Part shown: positions 7,967-16,436 of the stretch, in pieces
Layout: each line of letters starts with the position of its first letter
Numbering within the stretch: position 1 is the stretch's first letter
From: an uncultured Bilophila sp.
Lineage (GTDB): Bacteria; Desulfobacterota; Desulfovibrionia; Desulfovibrionales; Desulfovibrionaceae
NCBI GenBank assembly: GCA_902373525.1
Contig: CABKMN010000002.1
Coordinates: forward strand, 1 to 64,000
Reading direction: 5' to 3'
DNA length: 64,000 nucleotides
The notes under the pieces: model-generated
Seen by the model: the letters and a program-made list of their open reading frames with translations, nothing else
Database searches by the model: none
What the model was told of the DNA's origin: nothing
Translations under genes and position numbers: made by a program

Positions 7967-8953
7967 ATGCAGTACACGTACCTTGGACGTTCCGGCCTCA
8001 GGGTGAGCCGTCTGTGTTTGGGAACCATGAATTTCGGCATGGTTACTGATGAAGCGGAATCTTTCAGAATCATGGACAAAGCCTTCGCCTCTGGCATCAA
8101 TCTTTTCGATACCGCCGATGTGTACGGTGGGCCGCAAGCGCCGGATATGGAAAAAGGATTTGGCATCTCCGAGGAATTTATCGGTCGCTGGTTCAGGAAA
8201 AGCGGTGCGCGGGATCAGGTAGTGCTTGCCACCAAGGTCTATCAGCCGATGGGAACAGGCCCCAACGACCGTCATTTATCCGCGCTCCACATCCGAAAAG
8301 CCTGTGAAGACAGTCTGAGGCGCTTGCAGACGGATCACATCGACATCTATTTCATGCACCATATTGACCGCAGCACGCCGTGGGAAGAGATTTGGCAGGC
8401 TATGGAAATTCTGGTGCAGCAGGGCAAGGTGCTCTATGTGGGCAGCAGCAATTTTGCAGGCTGGCAGATAGCTACGGCGCAGGGGGCAGCCCTGCCCCGA
8501 CACTTCCTGGGGCTGGTCGCCGAACAGAGCCTGTACAATCTGTCCTCCCGGACTGTGGAACTGGAAGTGATTCCCGCCTGCCGTCATTACGGCCTTGGAC
8601 TGATTCCCTGGAGTCCTTTGGGCGGCGGATTCCTTGGCGGCGTCTTGCGGAAAGAAGCCGAAGGCCGCCGAACGGCACCGGCAATGCGGCAGATGATGGC
8701 GAAACATCGTTCCCAGCTTGAAGCCTACGAGTTGTTTTGCCGTGAGCTGGGATGGGAGGCTGCGGCTGTGGCTCTGGCCTGGCTGCTGCATAATCCTGTG
8801 GTCACAGCTCCCATCATCGGCCCCCGAACGGCGGAACAGTTGCCTCAGTCGCTGAAGGCGCTTGAAATTTCCTTATCCGAAGACATGCTTGGGAAACTGG
8901 ATGCCATTTGGCCCGGCCCCGGCGGAGAAGCGCCGGAAGCCTACGCATGGTAG
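7967..8953 (+). CDS. Aldo/keto reductase
   Basis: A 328-residue NADPH-dependent AKR. The catalytic tetrad is visible: Asp and Tyr in LFDTADVYGG, Lys in VLATKVYQPMG and His in YFMHHIDR. The C-terminal cofactor-binding APIIGPRTAEQL is also present. The protein matches the YghZ/Gpr-like AKR branch, which reduces aldehydes, ketones or methylglyoxal-type compounds. Start at 7967 with CAGGAG upstream; the preceding open frame has no homology. First gene of a plus-strand operon (AKR, cyclophilin-like protein, SDR) and divergent from a LysR regulator. Confidence 0.88.
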   Translation: MQYTYLGRSGLRVSRLCLGTMNFGMVTDEAESFRIMDKAFASGINLFDTADVYGGPQAPDMEKGFGISEEFIGRWFRKSGARDQVVLATKVYQPMGTGPNDRHLSALHIRKACEDSLRRLQTDHIDIYFMHHIDRSTPWEEIWQAMEILVQQGKVLYVGSSNFAGWQIATAQGAALPRHFLGLVAEQSLYNLSSRTVELEVIPACRHYGLGLIPWSPLGGGFLGGVLRKEAEGRRTAPAMRQMMAKHRSQLEAYELFCRELGWEAAAVALAWLLHNPVVTAPIIGPRTAEQLPQSLKALEISLSEDMLGKLDAIWPGPGGEAPEAYAW

Positions 8954-8971
8954 CGGGGCACAGGAGGCTCT

Positions 8972-9421
8972 ATGAAAAAAGTTTATGGAATCACACTCAT
9001 AGCGTTGATACTGCTCGGCATGGCAGTTACCGCACAAGCACAAAAGGAGGTTGTTATGTCATCTCCGACAACGCGGATTCGTATTGTTTTTGAGGGCGGC
9101 GAGACTGTCGTATCCATGTTTGATAACCCCCAGGCCAGAGAATTTCTGGCCATGCTGCCTCTCTCCGTTACGTTGGATGATTTCTCTCACTCGGAAAAAA
9201 TTTGTTACCTTTCCAAAAAGCTGAATATCAAGGGCGGTGAGAATGCTGAAGAGAGGAAAGGGGACTTTTGCTATTATGCCCCGTGGGGAAATATTGCTGT
9301 TTTCTATAAGGGGATGGGCTATGGAACGAGCCTCTATGTCTTGGGACGGATAGAAAAAGGAAAAGAAATTCTTTCCCGGAAGGAAGGGGCTTTTGCCGCA
9401 AGAATGGAAGTTATTCAATAG
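8972..9421 (+). CDS. Exported cyclophilin-like domain protein
   Basis: 149 residues: a signal peptide of about 23 residues ending in AQA, then a cyclophilin-like (Cyclophil_like2) barrel with IRIVFEGGETVVSMFDN, the DNPQAREFLAMLPLSVTLDD segment and CYYAPWGNIAVFYKG. Members of this family share the cyclophilin fold without proven prolyl isomerase activity and recur beside AKR/SDR/flavodoxin genes in gut anaerobes. CAGGAGG precedes the start, 18 bp after the AKR stop, so the two are co-transcribed. Periplasmic; ligand unknown. Confidence 0.75.
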   Translation: MKKVYGITLIALILLGMAVTAQAQKEVVMSSPTTRIRIVFEGGETVVSMFDNPQAREFLAMLPLSVTLDDFSHSEKICYLSKKLNIKGGENAEERKGDFCYYAPWGNIAVFYKGMGYGTSLYVLGRIEKGKEILSRKEGAFAARMEVIQ

Positions 9422-9465
9422 TCATATATCAAAATATCAGTACAAACAATAGAGAGGTAGCCGTT

Positions 9466-10215
9466 ATGGAATTTCAAGGCAAAGTAGTGCTTGTGGCGGG
9501 CGCTACAAGTGGCATTGGGGAAGCGACTGCGGCCATGTTCGCCGGAAAAGGGGCCTCGGTCGTACTCACTGGAAGGCGCGAAGACCTGTTGTGTTCAATT
9601 ACGGACAGGCTTCGCTCCGAAGGTTGTAATGTCGCCTACATCGCCTGCGACGTTACGGATGAGGCGCAGGTCAGAAACATGATCGCCTTTACGGAAAAGT
9701 CATTCGGCAGATTGGATTATGCCTATAATAACGCAGGTATTATGAGTGATGACGTTGAAACGGCTGATGTCGGTTCGGAAGAATTCGACAGGGTGATCAA
9801 TGTGAATCTGCGCAGCATGTTTTTGTGCATGAAATATGAGTTGCGGCAAATGCTGAAACAGGGCGGGGAAGGGTATTCCATCGTGAACTGCTCGTCGATC
9901 GGTGGGTTGATAGGCATGCCGGGTCGCGTCGCCTATCATGCATCCAAACATGCCGTGCTCGGCATGACCAAATGCTCGGCGCTGGAGTATGCCAAACGCG
10001 GGATTCGCATCAACGCAGTCTGTCCGGCGACCATCATGACTCCTATGGTGGAAAAAATGATGCAAACCGGAGCCATTACCGATGTAATAGAACCTGTCGG
10101 TCGTGTCGGAACGCCTGACGAAGTGGCATCGTGCGTTTTGTGGTTGTGCAGTCAGGGTGCCGGTTTTGTTACAGGGCAAGGCATCGCCATAGATGGCGGT
10201 TATACCATACAGTAG
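9466..10215 (+). CDS. Short-chain dehydrogenase/reductase
   Basis: A 249-residue classical SDR. The Rossmann glycine motif is VAGATSGIGEATA (residues 9-21), NNAGIM and the catalytic Ser of NCSSIGG follow, then YHASKHAVLG with the Tyr and Lys of the active site, and the C-terminal GQGIAIDGGYT seen in NAD(P)-dependent 3-oxoacyl/glucose dehydrogenase-like members. The substrate cannot be predicted. It sits 44 bp after the cyclophilin-like gene in the same operon, with an AGAGAGG Shine-Dalgarno. A strong hairpin ends the operon. Confidence 0.85.
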   Translation: MEFQGKVVLVAGATSGIGEATAAMFAGKGASVVLTGRREDLLCSITDRLRSEGCNVAYIACDVTDEAQVRNMIAFTEKSFGRLDYAYNNAGIMSDDVETADVGSEEFDRVINVNLRSMFLCMKYELRQMLKQGGEGYSIVNCSSIGGLIGMPGRVAYHASKHAVLGMTKCSALEYAKRGIRINAVCPATIMTPMVEKMMQTGAITDVIEPVGRVGTPDEVASCVLWLCSQGAGFVTGQGIAIDGGYTIQ

Positions 10216-10221
10216 ATGAGT

Positions 10222-10271
10222 CTCATGAAACCAGGGCCGCCTACAGAAGTGGGTGGCCCTGGTTTCATGAG
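10222..10271. terminator. Long hairpin terminator (17-bp perfect stem)
   Basis: CTCATGAAACCAGGGCC pairs perfectly with GGCCCTGGTTTCATGAG around a 16-base loop, 6 bp after the SDR stop. It lacks a T-run on either side, so besides termination it may protect the mRNA 3' end. Confidence 0.6.
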
Positions 10272-10469
10272 ATGGCCAGCTTTCTATAAGCCGTATCGGT
10301 GTACTGTCGATGATATTGATATAGCGGTGGGGACATTTATCTTGGACGGTATCTGTAGGTATATTCGCCTGAATAAATCGTTCATACGTTAAAAATGAGT
10401 ATCGTAGGAAGATTCCTATGATATTTATAGAAGGCAAGATTGAGAAATATCTTAAACCTAGTGATGTTG

Positions 10470-11384
10470 TTATAAAATATTATCTGCCTTGTTGTACATT
10501 TTTCTATAGTGCGATGGAGATACCCCCTTTGCCTGTTTGAATACGCGCACAAAATGCGGCAAGTCATTGAATCCAACGAGATAACAGATTTCAGATACCT
10601 GCTTTGCGGAACTCTTCAGCAGTTCGCAGGCTGTATTGAGGCGGTATTGCGTAAGAAATTGTAAGAATGTCATACCGTTGAAATGTTTGAACCATGTACA
10701 AAATGCGGAGCGGTTCATATTGACCTCGACGGCAATGTCATTCAGGGGAATGGCATGGGCATAGTGGCGCATCACATAGGTGCAGACTCGCTGCATACGT
10801 TGCACGTTCCGCTCGATACGCACCGGCCTGCCTGCAAGGGTATGGTCAGGTGTCGTGAACATATCGGGCAGCAGGCGAAGCATCTCGCATAACCGCCCAA
10901 GCTCATCCTCTTCGCACATTCGCATCAGCCTGTTGCCAAGCAAACTGGCGCTTTTCGTCCCGAAGCGCAGGGCATTGACGGGAAACGATACGTCTATAAA
11001 CCGATTGCGCAGTTCAGGGAATGTCCCCAGGCAATGCTCCACGAAAGCATGGCTGAAGGCCACCATCAAGTAACGGATGTGCCCGTTTCCGTCAGCCGAG
11101 TCAGGAATAAATTCCCAATGGTGGGTCATGGAGGGCGGTATCAGGACTACGTCGCCCGCCGTGAAGGGCTGTACCGTGTCGCCCGCCACTCGGTTGCCCC
11201 GTCCGTGGATGACGTACAACAGCTCCCAGGCATCATGTCGGTGCAGCTTCGCTTCCTCGGCAGGAGGGATACGAACGTCCACAAAAAAGAAGGAGTGGTT
11301 TGCTCTGTCGGGGAGTTCATACGGAGTGACGGTTTCTTCCACGACAGCCCCCTTTTCTCTGGTTTCTTGTTTATACAAATCCAT
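10470..11384 (-). CDS. AraC-family regulator with N-terminal cupin
   Basis: 304 residues. The N-terminal cupin (about residues 40-110) has HRHDAWELLYVIHGRG and FTAGDVVLIPPSMTHHWEF, implying a small-molecule or metal-binding sensor. The C-terminal double helix-turn-helix includes IPLNDIAVEVNMNRSAFCTW and ending GVSPSHYRKMY. It is divergent from a nitroreductase that starts 101 bp away and likely controls it. Confidence 0.87.
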   Translation of the reverse strand: MDLYKQETREKGAVVEETVTPYELPDRANHSFFFVDVRIPPAEEAKLHRHDAWELLYVIHGRGNRVAGDTVQPFTAGDVVLIPPSMTHHWEFIPDSADGNGHIRYLMVAFSHAFVEHCLGTFPELRNRFIDVSFPVNALRFGTKSASLLGNRLMRMCEEDELGRLCEMLRLLPDMFTTPDHTLAGRPVRIERNVQRMQRVCTYVMRHYAHAIPLNDIAVEVNMNRSAFCTWFKHFNGMTFLQFLTQYRLNTACELLKSSAKQVSEICYLVGFNDLPHFVRVFKQAKGVSPSHYRKMYNKADNIL

Positions 11385-11485
11385 GACAAATATTTTTTAC
11401 GATAATGCAAGTATTCAACAAAAAATAGTGTATCATTCCTGAAAAAGCAATGGCCGGTCGGCCGGATACAGGGAGGTATGCTTTT

Positions 11486-12112
11486 ATGGATTTTTATGAA
11501 GTTCTGGAAAAAAGGCGCACTATCCGCGATTTTTCAGATCGTGAAGTCAGCGATGAGATTTTGAAGAAGGTTTTGAGCGCGGCATTCAAGGCCCCGACGA
11601 ACGACCACCTGCGCCAGCTGGAGTTTATTGTGGTGCGTGGGCGCGAAGGCATTGCGAAGGTGATTGCTCCGCTCGCCAAGAACATGGCGGCGTTCAGGAA
11701 GCTGGTGGCGGAAGTGAACGAATCCGATGACAAGGACAAGATGGCGATGTTTGCCGATGCGTTGCCCAAGCAGCAGAAAATGCTGATGCAGAGCGGCCTG
11801 CTCATCATCCCGTTCTTCCGCCAATTGACATGGCCTTTGCTCAAGCCTGTGGAACAAAGCTCGCTCAACTATTTTGCTTCGGCATGGTGCGCGCTGGAGA
11901 ACATGCTGCTTGCCGCCACCGCCGAAGGTCTGGGAGCGGTGTTCCATATCCCTGTGAGCGACGAGGCGGAAAAGATCAAGGAAATCGTGAACGCTCCCGA
12001 AGGCTACGAGTTCACCTGCCTGCTTACGATGGGCTATCCCGCCGAAAATGCCTTCCTTCCCAAACAGAAGGTCATCAATATCGAGGATAGAATACATAGC
12101 AACGTCTGGTAA
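11486..12112 (+). CDS. Nitroreductase-family flavoprotein
   Basis: A 208-residue member of the FMN-dependent nitroreductase fold. The phosphate-binding RRTIRDFSDREV lies at the N-terminus, KAPTNDHLRQ contacts flavin, and a C-terminal TCLLTMGYPAENA is typical. Natural substrates range from quinones to nitro compounds and cannot be fixed. Start at 11486 with GGGAGG upstream; the open frame before it is not conserved. Single gene, divergent from the AraC regulator and convergent with an SDR. Confidence 0.85.
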   Translation: MDFYEVLEKRRTIRDFSDREVSDEILKKVLSAAFKAPTNDHLRQLEFIVVRGREGIAKVIAPLAKNMAAFRKLVAEVNESDDKDKMAMFADALPKQQKMLMQSGLLIIPFFRQLTWPLLKPVEQSSLNYFASAWCALENMLLAATAEGLGAVFHIPVSDEAEKIKEIVNAPEGYEFTCLLTMGYPAENAFLPKQKVINIEDRIHSNVW

Positions 12113-12148
12113 GTCAGGATATAAAAAGCATATCCTTTTAAGAATAAA

Positions 12149-12182
12149 AATCCGGTAGTTGCAAAAGCGCAGATACCGGATT
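12149..12182. terminator. Bidirectional hairpin terminator
   Basis: AATCCGGTA pairs with TACCGGATT around a 16-base loop, flanked by A and T runs. It lies between the convergent nitroreductase and SDR genes. Confidence 0.6.
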
Positions 12183-12210
12183 GAAATATATTCATAACAA
12201 TCAGTTGTCG

Positions 12211-12960
12211 TCACGCGCTAACGCCGCCATCCACAACATAGTCTGAGCCTGTTACAAAACTTGCTTCGTCAGAAGCTAAAAAGGCAACTACAGAAGCGAC
12301 TTCATCTGGAGTTCCATATCTCCCCATAGGGACAAGCTCTTGAATCATGTTCTTATGTTTTTGAGCCTCTGCTTCTGATAAATCCGTTTTATCGTAAATC
12401 GGAGTTTTGATGGGGCCAACTCCAACAGAATTGGCCCTCACGCCGTCTTTTGCCCACTCTTTGGCCCATGTTCTCGTCAATGCGTGAACAGCAGCCTTGG
12501 ATGCGGCATAAATAGACATATTGGTTACAGGTTTTGTAATCATGGTTGAGGAAATATTAATGACATTCCCCTTTGCTTGCTTCAACATTTGATAGCTGGA
12601 GACTGTTAAATCAACCAATGCTCTCACATTGATATGAAATGTTGAATCTAATTGATTGAGAGGAGCTTCAATAATTGGGCAAACAGGAGCCATTCCAGCG
12701 TTGTTGACCAACACATCAAGTTTTCCAAAAGTTTCTTTGATTTTAGAAACTACTTTTTTTACATTGTCTTCCTTTGTAATGTCCGCCGTACTATATGTGA
12801 TTTTTGAATTCATGCCAGCAGTTTCTTTGAGAGAACTTTCTGTCCTTCCCAAAATGAGCACATTTGCTCCTTCGTCAGCAAATCTTTTTGCAATGGCTTG
12901 GCCTATGCCGGTTCCTGCACCCGTTACCAGTACAGTTTTATTTTCAAATCTTTTTTGCAT
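12211..12960 (-). CDS. Short-chain dehydrogenase/reductase
   Basis: A 249-residue SDR with VTGAGTGIGQAIA (cofactor), NNAGMAP, ISSTMITK (Ser) and the YAASKAAVHAL Tyr/Lys active site. The C-terminal SDYVVDGGVSA is usual. Its codons are strikingly A/T-ending compared with the genes downstream of 18900, suggesting recent acquisition from a low-G+C donor. Start at 12960 with AAAGGA upstream. Last gene of the minus-strand run 16097-12211, behind a hairpin at 13003-13026. Confidence 0.85.
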   Translation of the reverse strand: MQKRFENKTVLVTGAGTGIGQAIAKRFADEGANVLILGRTESSLKETAGMNSKITYSTADITKEDNVKKVVSKIKETFGKLDVLVNNAGMAPVCPIIEAPLNQLDSTFHINVRALVDLTVSSYQMLKQAKGNVINISSTMITKPVTNMSIYAASKAAVHALTRTWAKEWAKDGVRANSVGVGPIKTPIYDKTDLSEAEAQKHKNMIQELVPMGRYGTPDEVASVVAFLASDEASFVTGSDYVVDGGVSA

Positions 12961-13002
12961 GTTTTTTCCTTTATGGAATAAATGCAATGTCCTCGTTAAG
13001 TT

Positions 13003-13026
13003 GGGTTAGCCCAATCGGGCTAACCC
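13003..13026. terminator. Hairpin between flavodoxin and SDR genes
   Basis: A perfect 10-bp inverted repeat, GGGTTAGCCC and GGGCTAACCC, around AATC. Placed after the flavodoxin stop on the minus strand, it may partly terminate transcription before the SDR. Confidence 0.55.
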
Positions 13027-13040
13027 GCAAAAAACTGGTT

Positions 13041-13517
13041 TTACCTTACGTTTTCTGACCATTTTTTCAGTTCAGACACGGTAACCCCCGCAGGAAATCT
13101 TTTTCCTTCTTTCAGAATGGCACCGGGGCACGACGGTTTCAGATGAGCGTTGGTATCTCCCATGCCGCTACTGCCGGAGGTGGCGAAAGGAATAATGGTT
13201 TTGCCGGTCAAATCATACTGCTCCAGAAACGTATTGATGATAGTAGGCGCGACATACCACCAGATGGGGAAACCAAGAAAAATGGTCGTGTAAGCGTCCA
13301 TGTTTTCCACCTTGTCCTTGATGGCGGGGCGAGAAGCCTTGTCCTTCATCTCCAGGCTGCTTCGGCTGCGGCTGTCATGCCAGTTCAAGTCCGCGTCCGT
13401 ATATGCCTGGCAGGGGATGATTTCGTGGAGTTCTCCCCCGGTAACTTTGGCCAACTCTTTGGCAACCTTGGCCGTCACGCCGCTGGCGGAAAAATAGGCA
13501 ATCAATATATTGTTCAT
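13041..13517 (-). CDS. Flavodoxin
   Basis: A 158-residue flavodoxin of the long secretory-anaerobe type. The N-terminal FMN-phosphate loop is AYFSASGVTAKVAKELA, where the typical GT/SGNT is replaced by SASGVT. FLGFPIWWYVAPTIINTFLE and the FATSGSSGMG loops contact the isoalloxazine. It carries single electrons between redox partners in the cytoplasm. Preceded by GGGAG, 15 bp after a nitroreductase, within an operon of redox enzymes that could include its partners. Confidence 0.85.
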   Translation of the reverse strand: MNNILIAYFSASGVTAKVAKELAKVTGGELHEIIPCQAYTDADLNWHDSRSRSSLEMKDKASRPAIKDKVENMDAYTTIFLGFPIWWYVAPTIINTFLEQYDLTGKTIIPFATSGSSGMGDTNAHLKPSCPGAILKEGKRFPAGVTVSELKKWSENVR

Positions 13518-13532
13518 CTTTTTTCTCCCGAA

Positions 13533-14045
13533 TTACAGATAACTGACGGTTTCGGACAATTCCTTGCGTTTATTATGGTTGGGAAGAGGAGTGGTGTTGG
13601 GGGCCGCATAACCCAAATCCAACAGCATCAAAACGTCTTCGTTTTCGGGCAGGCCCAATTCCCTGGCCATATCTTCCGGGTTGAAAAAGTTGATCCAGCA
13701 GCTGTCCACGCCTTCATTGGCTGCGGCCAGCATCATGTGGGTAGCTACAATGGAGGCATCCTCCACACCGGAATTCCGTTTTCCGCCGGGATAGGTAAAA
13801 ACATTCCCTGCGTCAAAAGCCACCACAATAACGGTCGGCGCACCATACCGGCAGGGGGTAACCTTGTCGATTTTGGCAAGACCGGCTTCAGATTGGACAA
13901 CATAAATTCGTTGCTCCTGAAGGTTTTTGGCAGTCGGAGCCATGCGGCCCGCTTCCAAAATGGCGTTCAGTTGTGCCGCTCCCACTTGGCGTTCATCAAA
14001 TTTTTTGCAAGAGTAACGATTTTTGATGACTTCAGAAAAATCCAT
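13533..14045 (-). CDS. Nitroreductase-family flavoprotein
   Basis: 170 residues; FMN-binding RYSCKKFDERQVG at the N-terminus, RMAPTAKNLQEQRIYV, DASIVATHMMLAAANEGVDS (flavin contact) and a C-terminal LLDLGYAAPNTTPLPNHNKR typical of the short nitroreductases of Firmicutes and Bacteroidetes. A strong AGGAGG precedes the start. Encoded immediately before flavodoxin, its plausible redox partner; substrate unknown. Confidence 0.85.
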   Translation of the reverse strand: MDFSEVIKNRYSCKKFDERQVGAAQLNAILEAGRMAPTAKNLQEQRIYVVQSEAGLAKIDKVTPCRYGAPTVIVVAFDAGNVFTYPGGKRNSGVEDASIVATHMMLAAANEGVDSCWINFFNPEDMARELGLPENEDVLMLLDLGYAAPNTTPLPNHNKRKELSETVSYL

Positions 14046-14092
14046 GTCTTTTCCTCCTGATATTGCTTGCCGGAAGTGTAAAAGGATTGTTT

Positions 14093-14392
14093 TTAAAACT
14101 CGAATTGGGCACTTGCAAATGAAGAGCGGTCAAAGTACATATCCCCTGTTTTGTTAACATAGTCCATATGGTAGGGATGTGCCATATAAACGTCGAAATC
14201 CTCTTTGGAGGCGAAGTCAACTGTCATAACGATTTGGTTTTTTGAACCGACCCATCCTGTACTGAATCCTATTCGCAACTCGACGATTCCAGGAATTTTT
14301 TCTTTCATCGCCTGCATGTCTGCAAGTTCTTTTTGTTTGGTTTCGTTATCAATACCCTCTTTGAAGGTTCCCATGAAAATATGCCGAATCAT
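14093..14392 (-). CDS. Dabb (stress-responsive A/B barrel) domain protein
   Basis: A 99-residue dimeric alpha/beta barrel of the Dabb family: MIRHIFMGTFKEG at the start, IPGIVELRIGFSTG in the middle and DFDVYMAHPYHMDYV near the end. Start at 14392 (the second ATG) is favoured because GAGG lies eight bases upstream. Dabb proteins bind small hydrophobic or heme-like ligands or act as cyclases/decarboxylases; no specific role is inferable here. In an operon with nitroreductase and flavodoxin. Confidence 0.8.
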   Translation of the reverse strand: MIRHIFMGTFKEGIDNETKQKELADMQAMKEKIPGIVELRIGFSTGWVGSKNQIVMTVDFASKEDFDVYMAHPYHMDYVNKTGDMYFDRSSFASAQFEF

Positions 14393-14430
14393 CCGCATTA
14401 CCTCTTAGACTGTGTAGTTTGGCTTACATA

Positions 14431-15234
14431 TTATGCCAATGAGTGTCCCAGCATATAGGCTTCATGGGCATACGGGCTTTCCTGAATCAGTGCGGGGGTT
14501 CCACATCCTTTTGCCATGATTGTTCCCACATCCTGAAGACCGAAGTATTTCGCCAACCCTGCATAGAGAGCTTGCAAATAAGACATGACTTCATCATCTG
14601 TCCTCCATGCGGTCGCAAGCAGCAGGCTCTTCTTTCCGGACAGTTTTTTATAAAAGCAATGAAGCCTGTCTATGACCAGCTTCAACTGTGCCGACATTTC
14701 ATAGAAATAAACGGGGGTTACATAGACGACCATGTCGGCGTCGGCAAGAGCCTCTTCGATTTTCCCTATATCGTCGGGCACTATGCAATGCCCTGAATTT
14801 TTTCCGCGATCACACCCAAGACAGGGGGCAATGTTCATTCTCGCCACATCAAGCTGGCAGATCGAATGTCCGGCTTCTTCAGCGCCTTTGGTGAAAAAGC
14901 CAGCTAATGTATTTGACGCGCCGTCTTTATGCGGGCTTGATTTCAGGATAACGATTTTCATACGGTATGTCCCGTCAATCATGGACTTTATATTTTCCCA
15001 GCAACATTTCTCCGACGCCGGGAGCTTCAGGGTCGTGAACGCCTTTGCCCGTACGCATATCTGCGATTCCCTGCCTTGACAGGCCGCACATGCCTTGCAG
15101 GGGAAACACCGCTTTTCCCGCATGGTGAAGACCGTCACGTCACAGTCCGTCAGATCGGAAGCCAGGGTAGAGGTAACGATGTCCGAATTCCCTCCCCTGC
15201 GGGGGCTTGCACAGACAAGCAGGATTTTTTTCAT
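14431..15234 (-). CDS. Fused flavodoxin-fold FMN reductases (truncated copy plus complete copy)
   Basis: A 267-residue frame with two flavodoxin-fold parts. Residues 1-62 are the start of one NADPH-dependent FMN reductase (ILLVCASPRRGGNSDIV, then CFPCKACAACQGRESQIC) and stop matching after the cysteine cluster. About 28 unrelated residues follow. From residue 92 (an internal ATG at 14961) comes a complete second copy: ILKSSPHKDGASNTLAGFF, CLGCDRGKNSGHCIVPDD and VTPVYFYEMSAQLKLVIDR. The linker region in another frame reads as a different protein tail ending KYKVHD and a stop. The simplest reading is an N-terminal gene relic joined by deletion to an intact reductase. Translation may start at 15234 (GAGGGGC upstream) or 14961. 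Confidence 0.7.
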   Translation of the reverse strand: MKKILLVCASPRRGGNSDIVTSTLASDLTDCDVTVFTMREKRCFPCKACAACQGRESQICVRAKAFTTLKLPASEKCCWENIKSMIDGTYRMKIVILKSSPHKDGASNTLAGFFTKGAEEAGHSICQLDVARMNIAPCLGCDRGKNSGHCIVPDDIGKIEEALADADMVVYVTPVYFYEMSAQLKLVIDRLHCFYKKLSGKKSLLLATAWRTDDEVMSYLQALYAGLAKYFGLQDVGTIMAKGCGTPALIQESPYAHEAYMLGHSLA

Positions 15235-15245
15235 GTTCTTGCCCC

Positions 15246-16097
15246 TCAGTCATGAACCTTATGTTTGTTCAAAAACTGCACCGTCTCTACATTCAGATGA
15301 TCGATGATTTCCGTTTTTCCGGTATCAAGAGTTTTCAGTGTTTCCATGTCAGTTTCATCCAACTCAAAATCCCAGATACTCATATTTTCAAGCATCCTGT
15401 TTGGGTGAACAGTTTTGGGGATGACGATGACATTTCTTTGAATGGAAAAGCGGAGAGCGACTTGTGCCACTGTTTTGTGGTGTTTATCCGCGATGCTCTT
15501 CAATGTCGTATTGTTCCATATGTCATGGCCTCCTTCAGCCAATGGAGCCCATGCCATGACAGCAACGCCAAGTTTATTCATGACCTCAATATCATACTGA
15601 CGTTGATAAAATGGGTGGCACTCAATCTGATTGACGGCGGGAGCCGTTTCAAAATTCGCACAAAGGTCAGCCAGGCGATCCGCATAGAAATTGGAAACAC
15701 CGATAGCTTTTATGATGCCACTATGGAAATATTCCTGTAATGCCCGCCAGGAACCATAATAATCAGATAGCTGTTGATGCAGTAACAGCAAATCAATATA
15801 TTCCACATCAAGATGTTGCAGCGCTGTTTCTACCGCTCTTTTGGTTTTTTCGTAGCCGAAGTCCTGCACCCAAATTTTTGATGTGATAAAAATTTCTTCA
15901 CGGGCAATGTCGCTCTTTTTTATAGCGGCACCGACAGCTTCCTCATTATGGTATGCCGCAGCGGTATCAATCAACCGATACCCAAGAGCCAATGCTTCAG
16001 AAACGACCTGTTCGCAGAGGGACACGTTTTTTATTTGAAAAACTCCTAATCCGAGCTGGGGTATTTCCATACCGTTGTTCAGTATAATCTTATTCAT
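15246..16097 (-). CDS. Aldo/keto reductase (2,5-diketogluconate reductase-like)
   Basis: A 283-residue AKR of the DkgA/YvgN branch: LGLGVFQIKN, RLIDTAAAYHNEEAVG (catalytic Asp and Tyr), IFITSKIWVQD (Lys), LLLLHQQ (His) and the C-terminal cofactor loop VIVIPKTVHPNRMLEN. NADPH-dependent carbonyl reduction; substrate unknown. Start at 16097; the upstream open frame is not conserved. First gene of the minus-strand redox operon and divergent from an AraC regulator 339 bp away. Confidence 0.87.
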   Translation of the reverse strand: MNKIILNNGMEIPQLGLGVFQIKNVSLCEQVVSEALALGYRLIDTAAAYHNEEAVGAAIKKSDIAREEIFITSKIWVQDFGYEKTKRAVETALQHLDVEYIDLLLLHQQLSDYYGSWRALQEYFHSGIIKAIGVSNFYADRLADLCANFETAPAVNQIECHPFYQRQYDIEVMNKLGVAVMAWAPLAEGGHDIWNNTTLKSIADKHHKTVAQVALRFSIQRNVIVIPKTVHPNRMLENMSIWDFELDETDMETLKTLDTGKTEIIDHLNVETVQFLNKHKVHD

Positions 16098-16436
16098 AAG
16101 ACCCCCTTGGTTTTGTGCCTGTTTTGGTGAAAGCAGCTTTTTGCATATTTCCCCGCACGTTGATAGAAATGTTTCATTCGGTTTTTCATGCTCGCGGCAC
16201 GGGGGCCGAGGCAAACTCGGATTATCCTGTTTCGGAAAGAGGGAGGATGCGTCAGAGAGTAGCCATACGCCGCCAAGGGAGGTAGATATATTCCTCCATA
16301 CTTTCTGCCTGATCCTCTACGCCGGATGACTTAAACGACTATTTGCGGCATGAAAGAAGGTCCGGACAGGGAGCGGTAATGTTGTTGGGTTTTCTACCGG
16401 TAACGCTCAAAATATATTGATAAGAAAGGTTTTTTT
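16098..16436. other. Divergent intergenic region between AKR and AraC genes
   Basis: No coding sequence recognised. It must hold the promoters for the minus-strand redox operon and the plus-strand AraC regulator. The right end is A+T-rich just before the AraC start (AAATATATTGATAAGAAAGG), with AAGAAAGG as the likely ribosome site. Confidence 0.4.
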
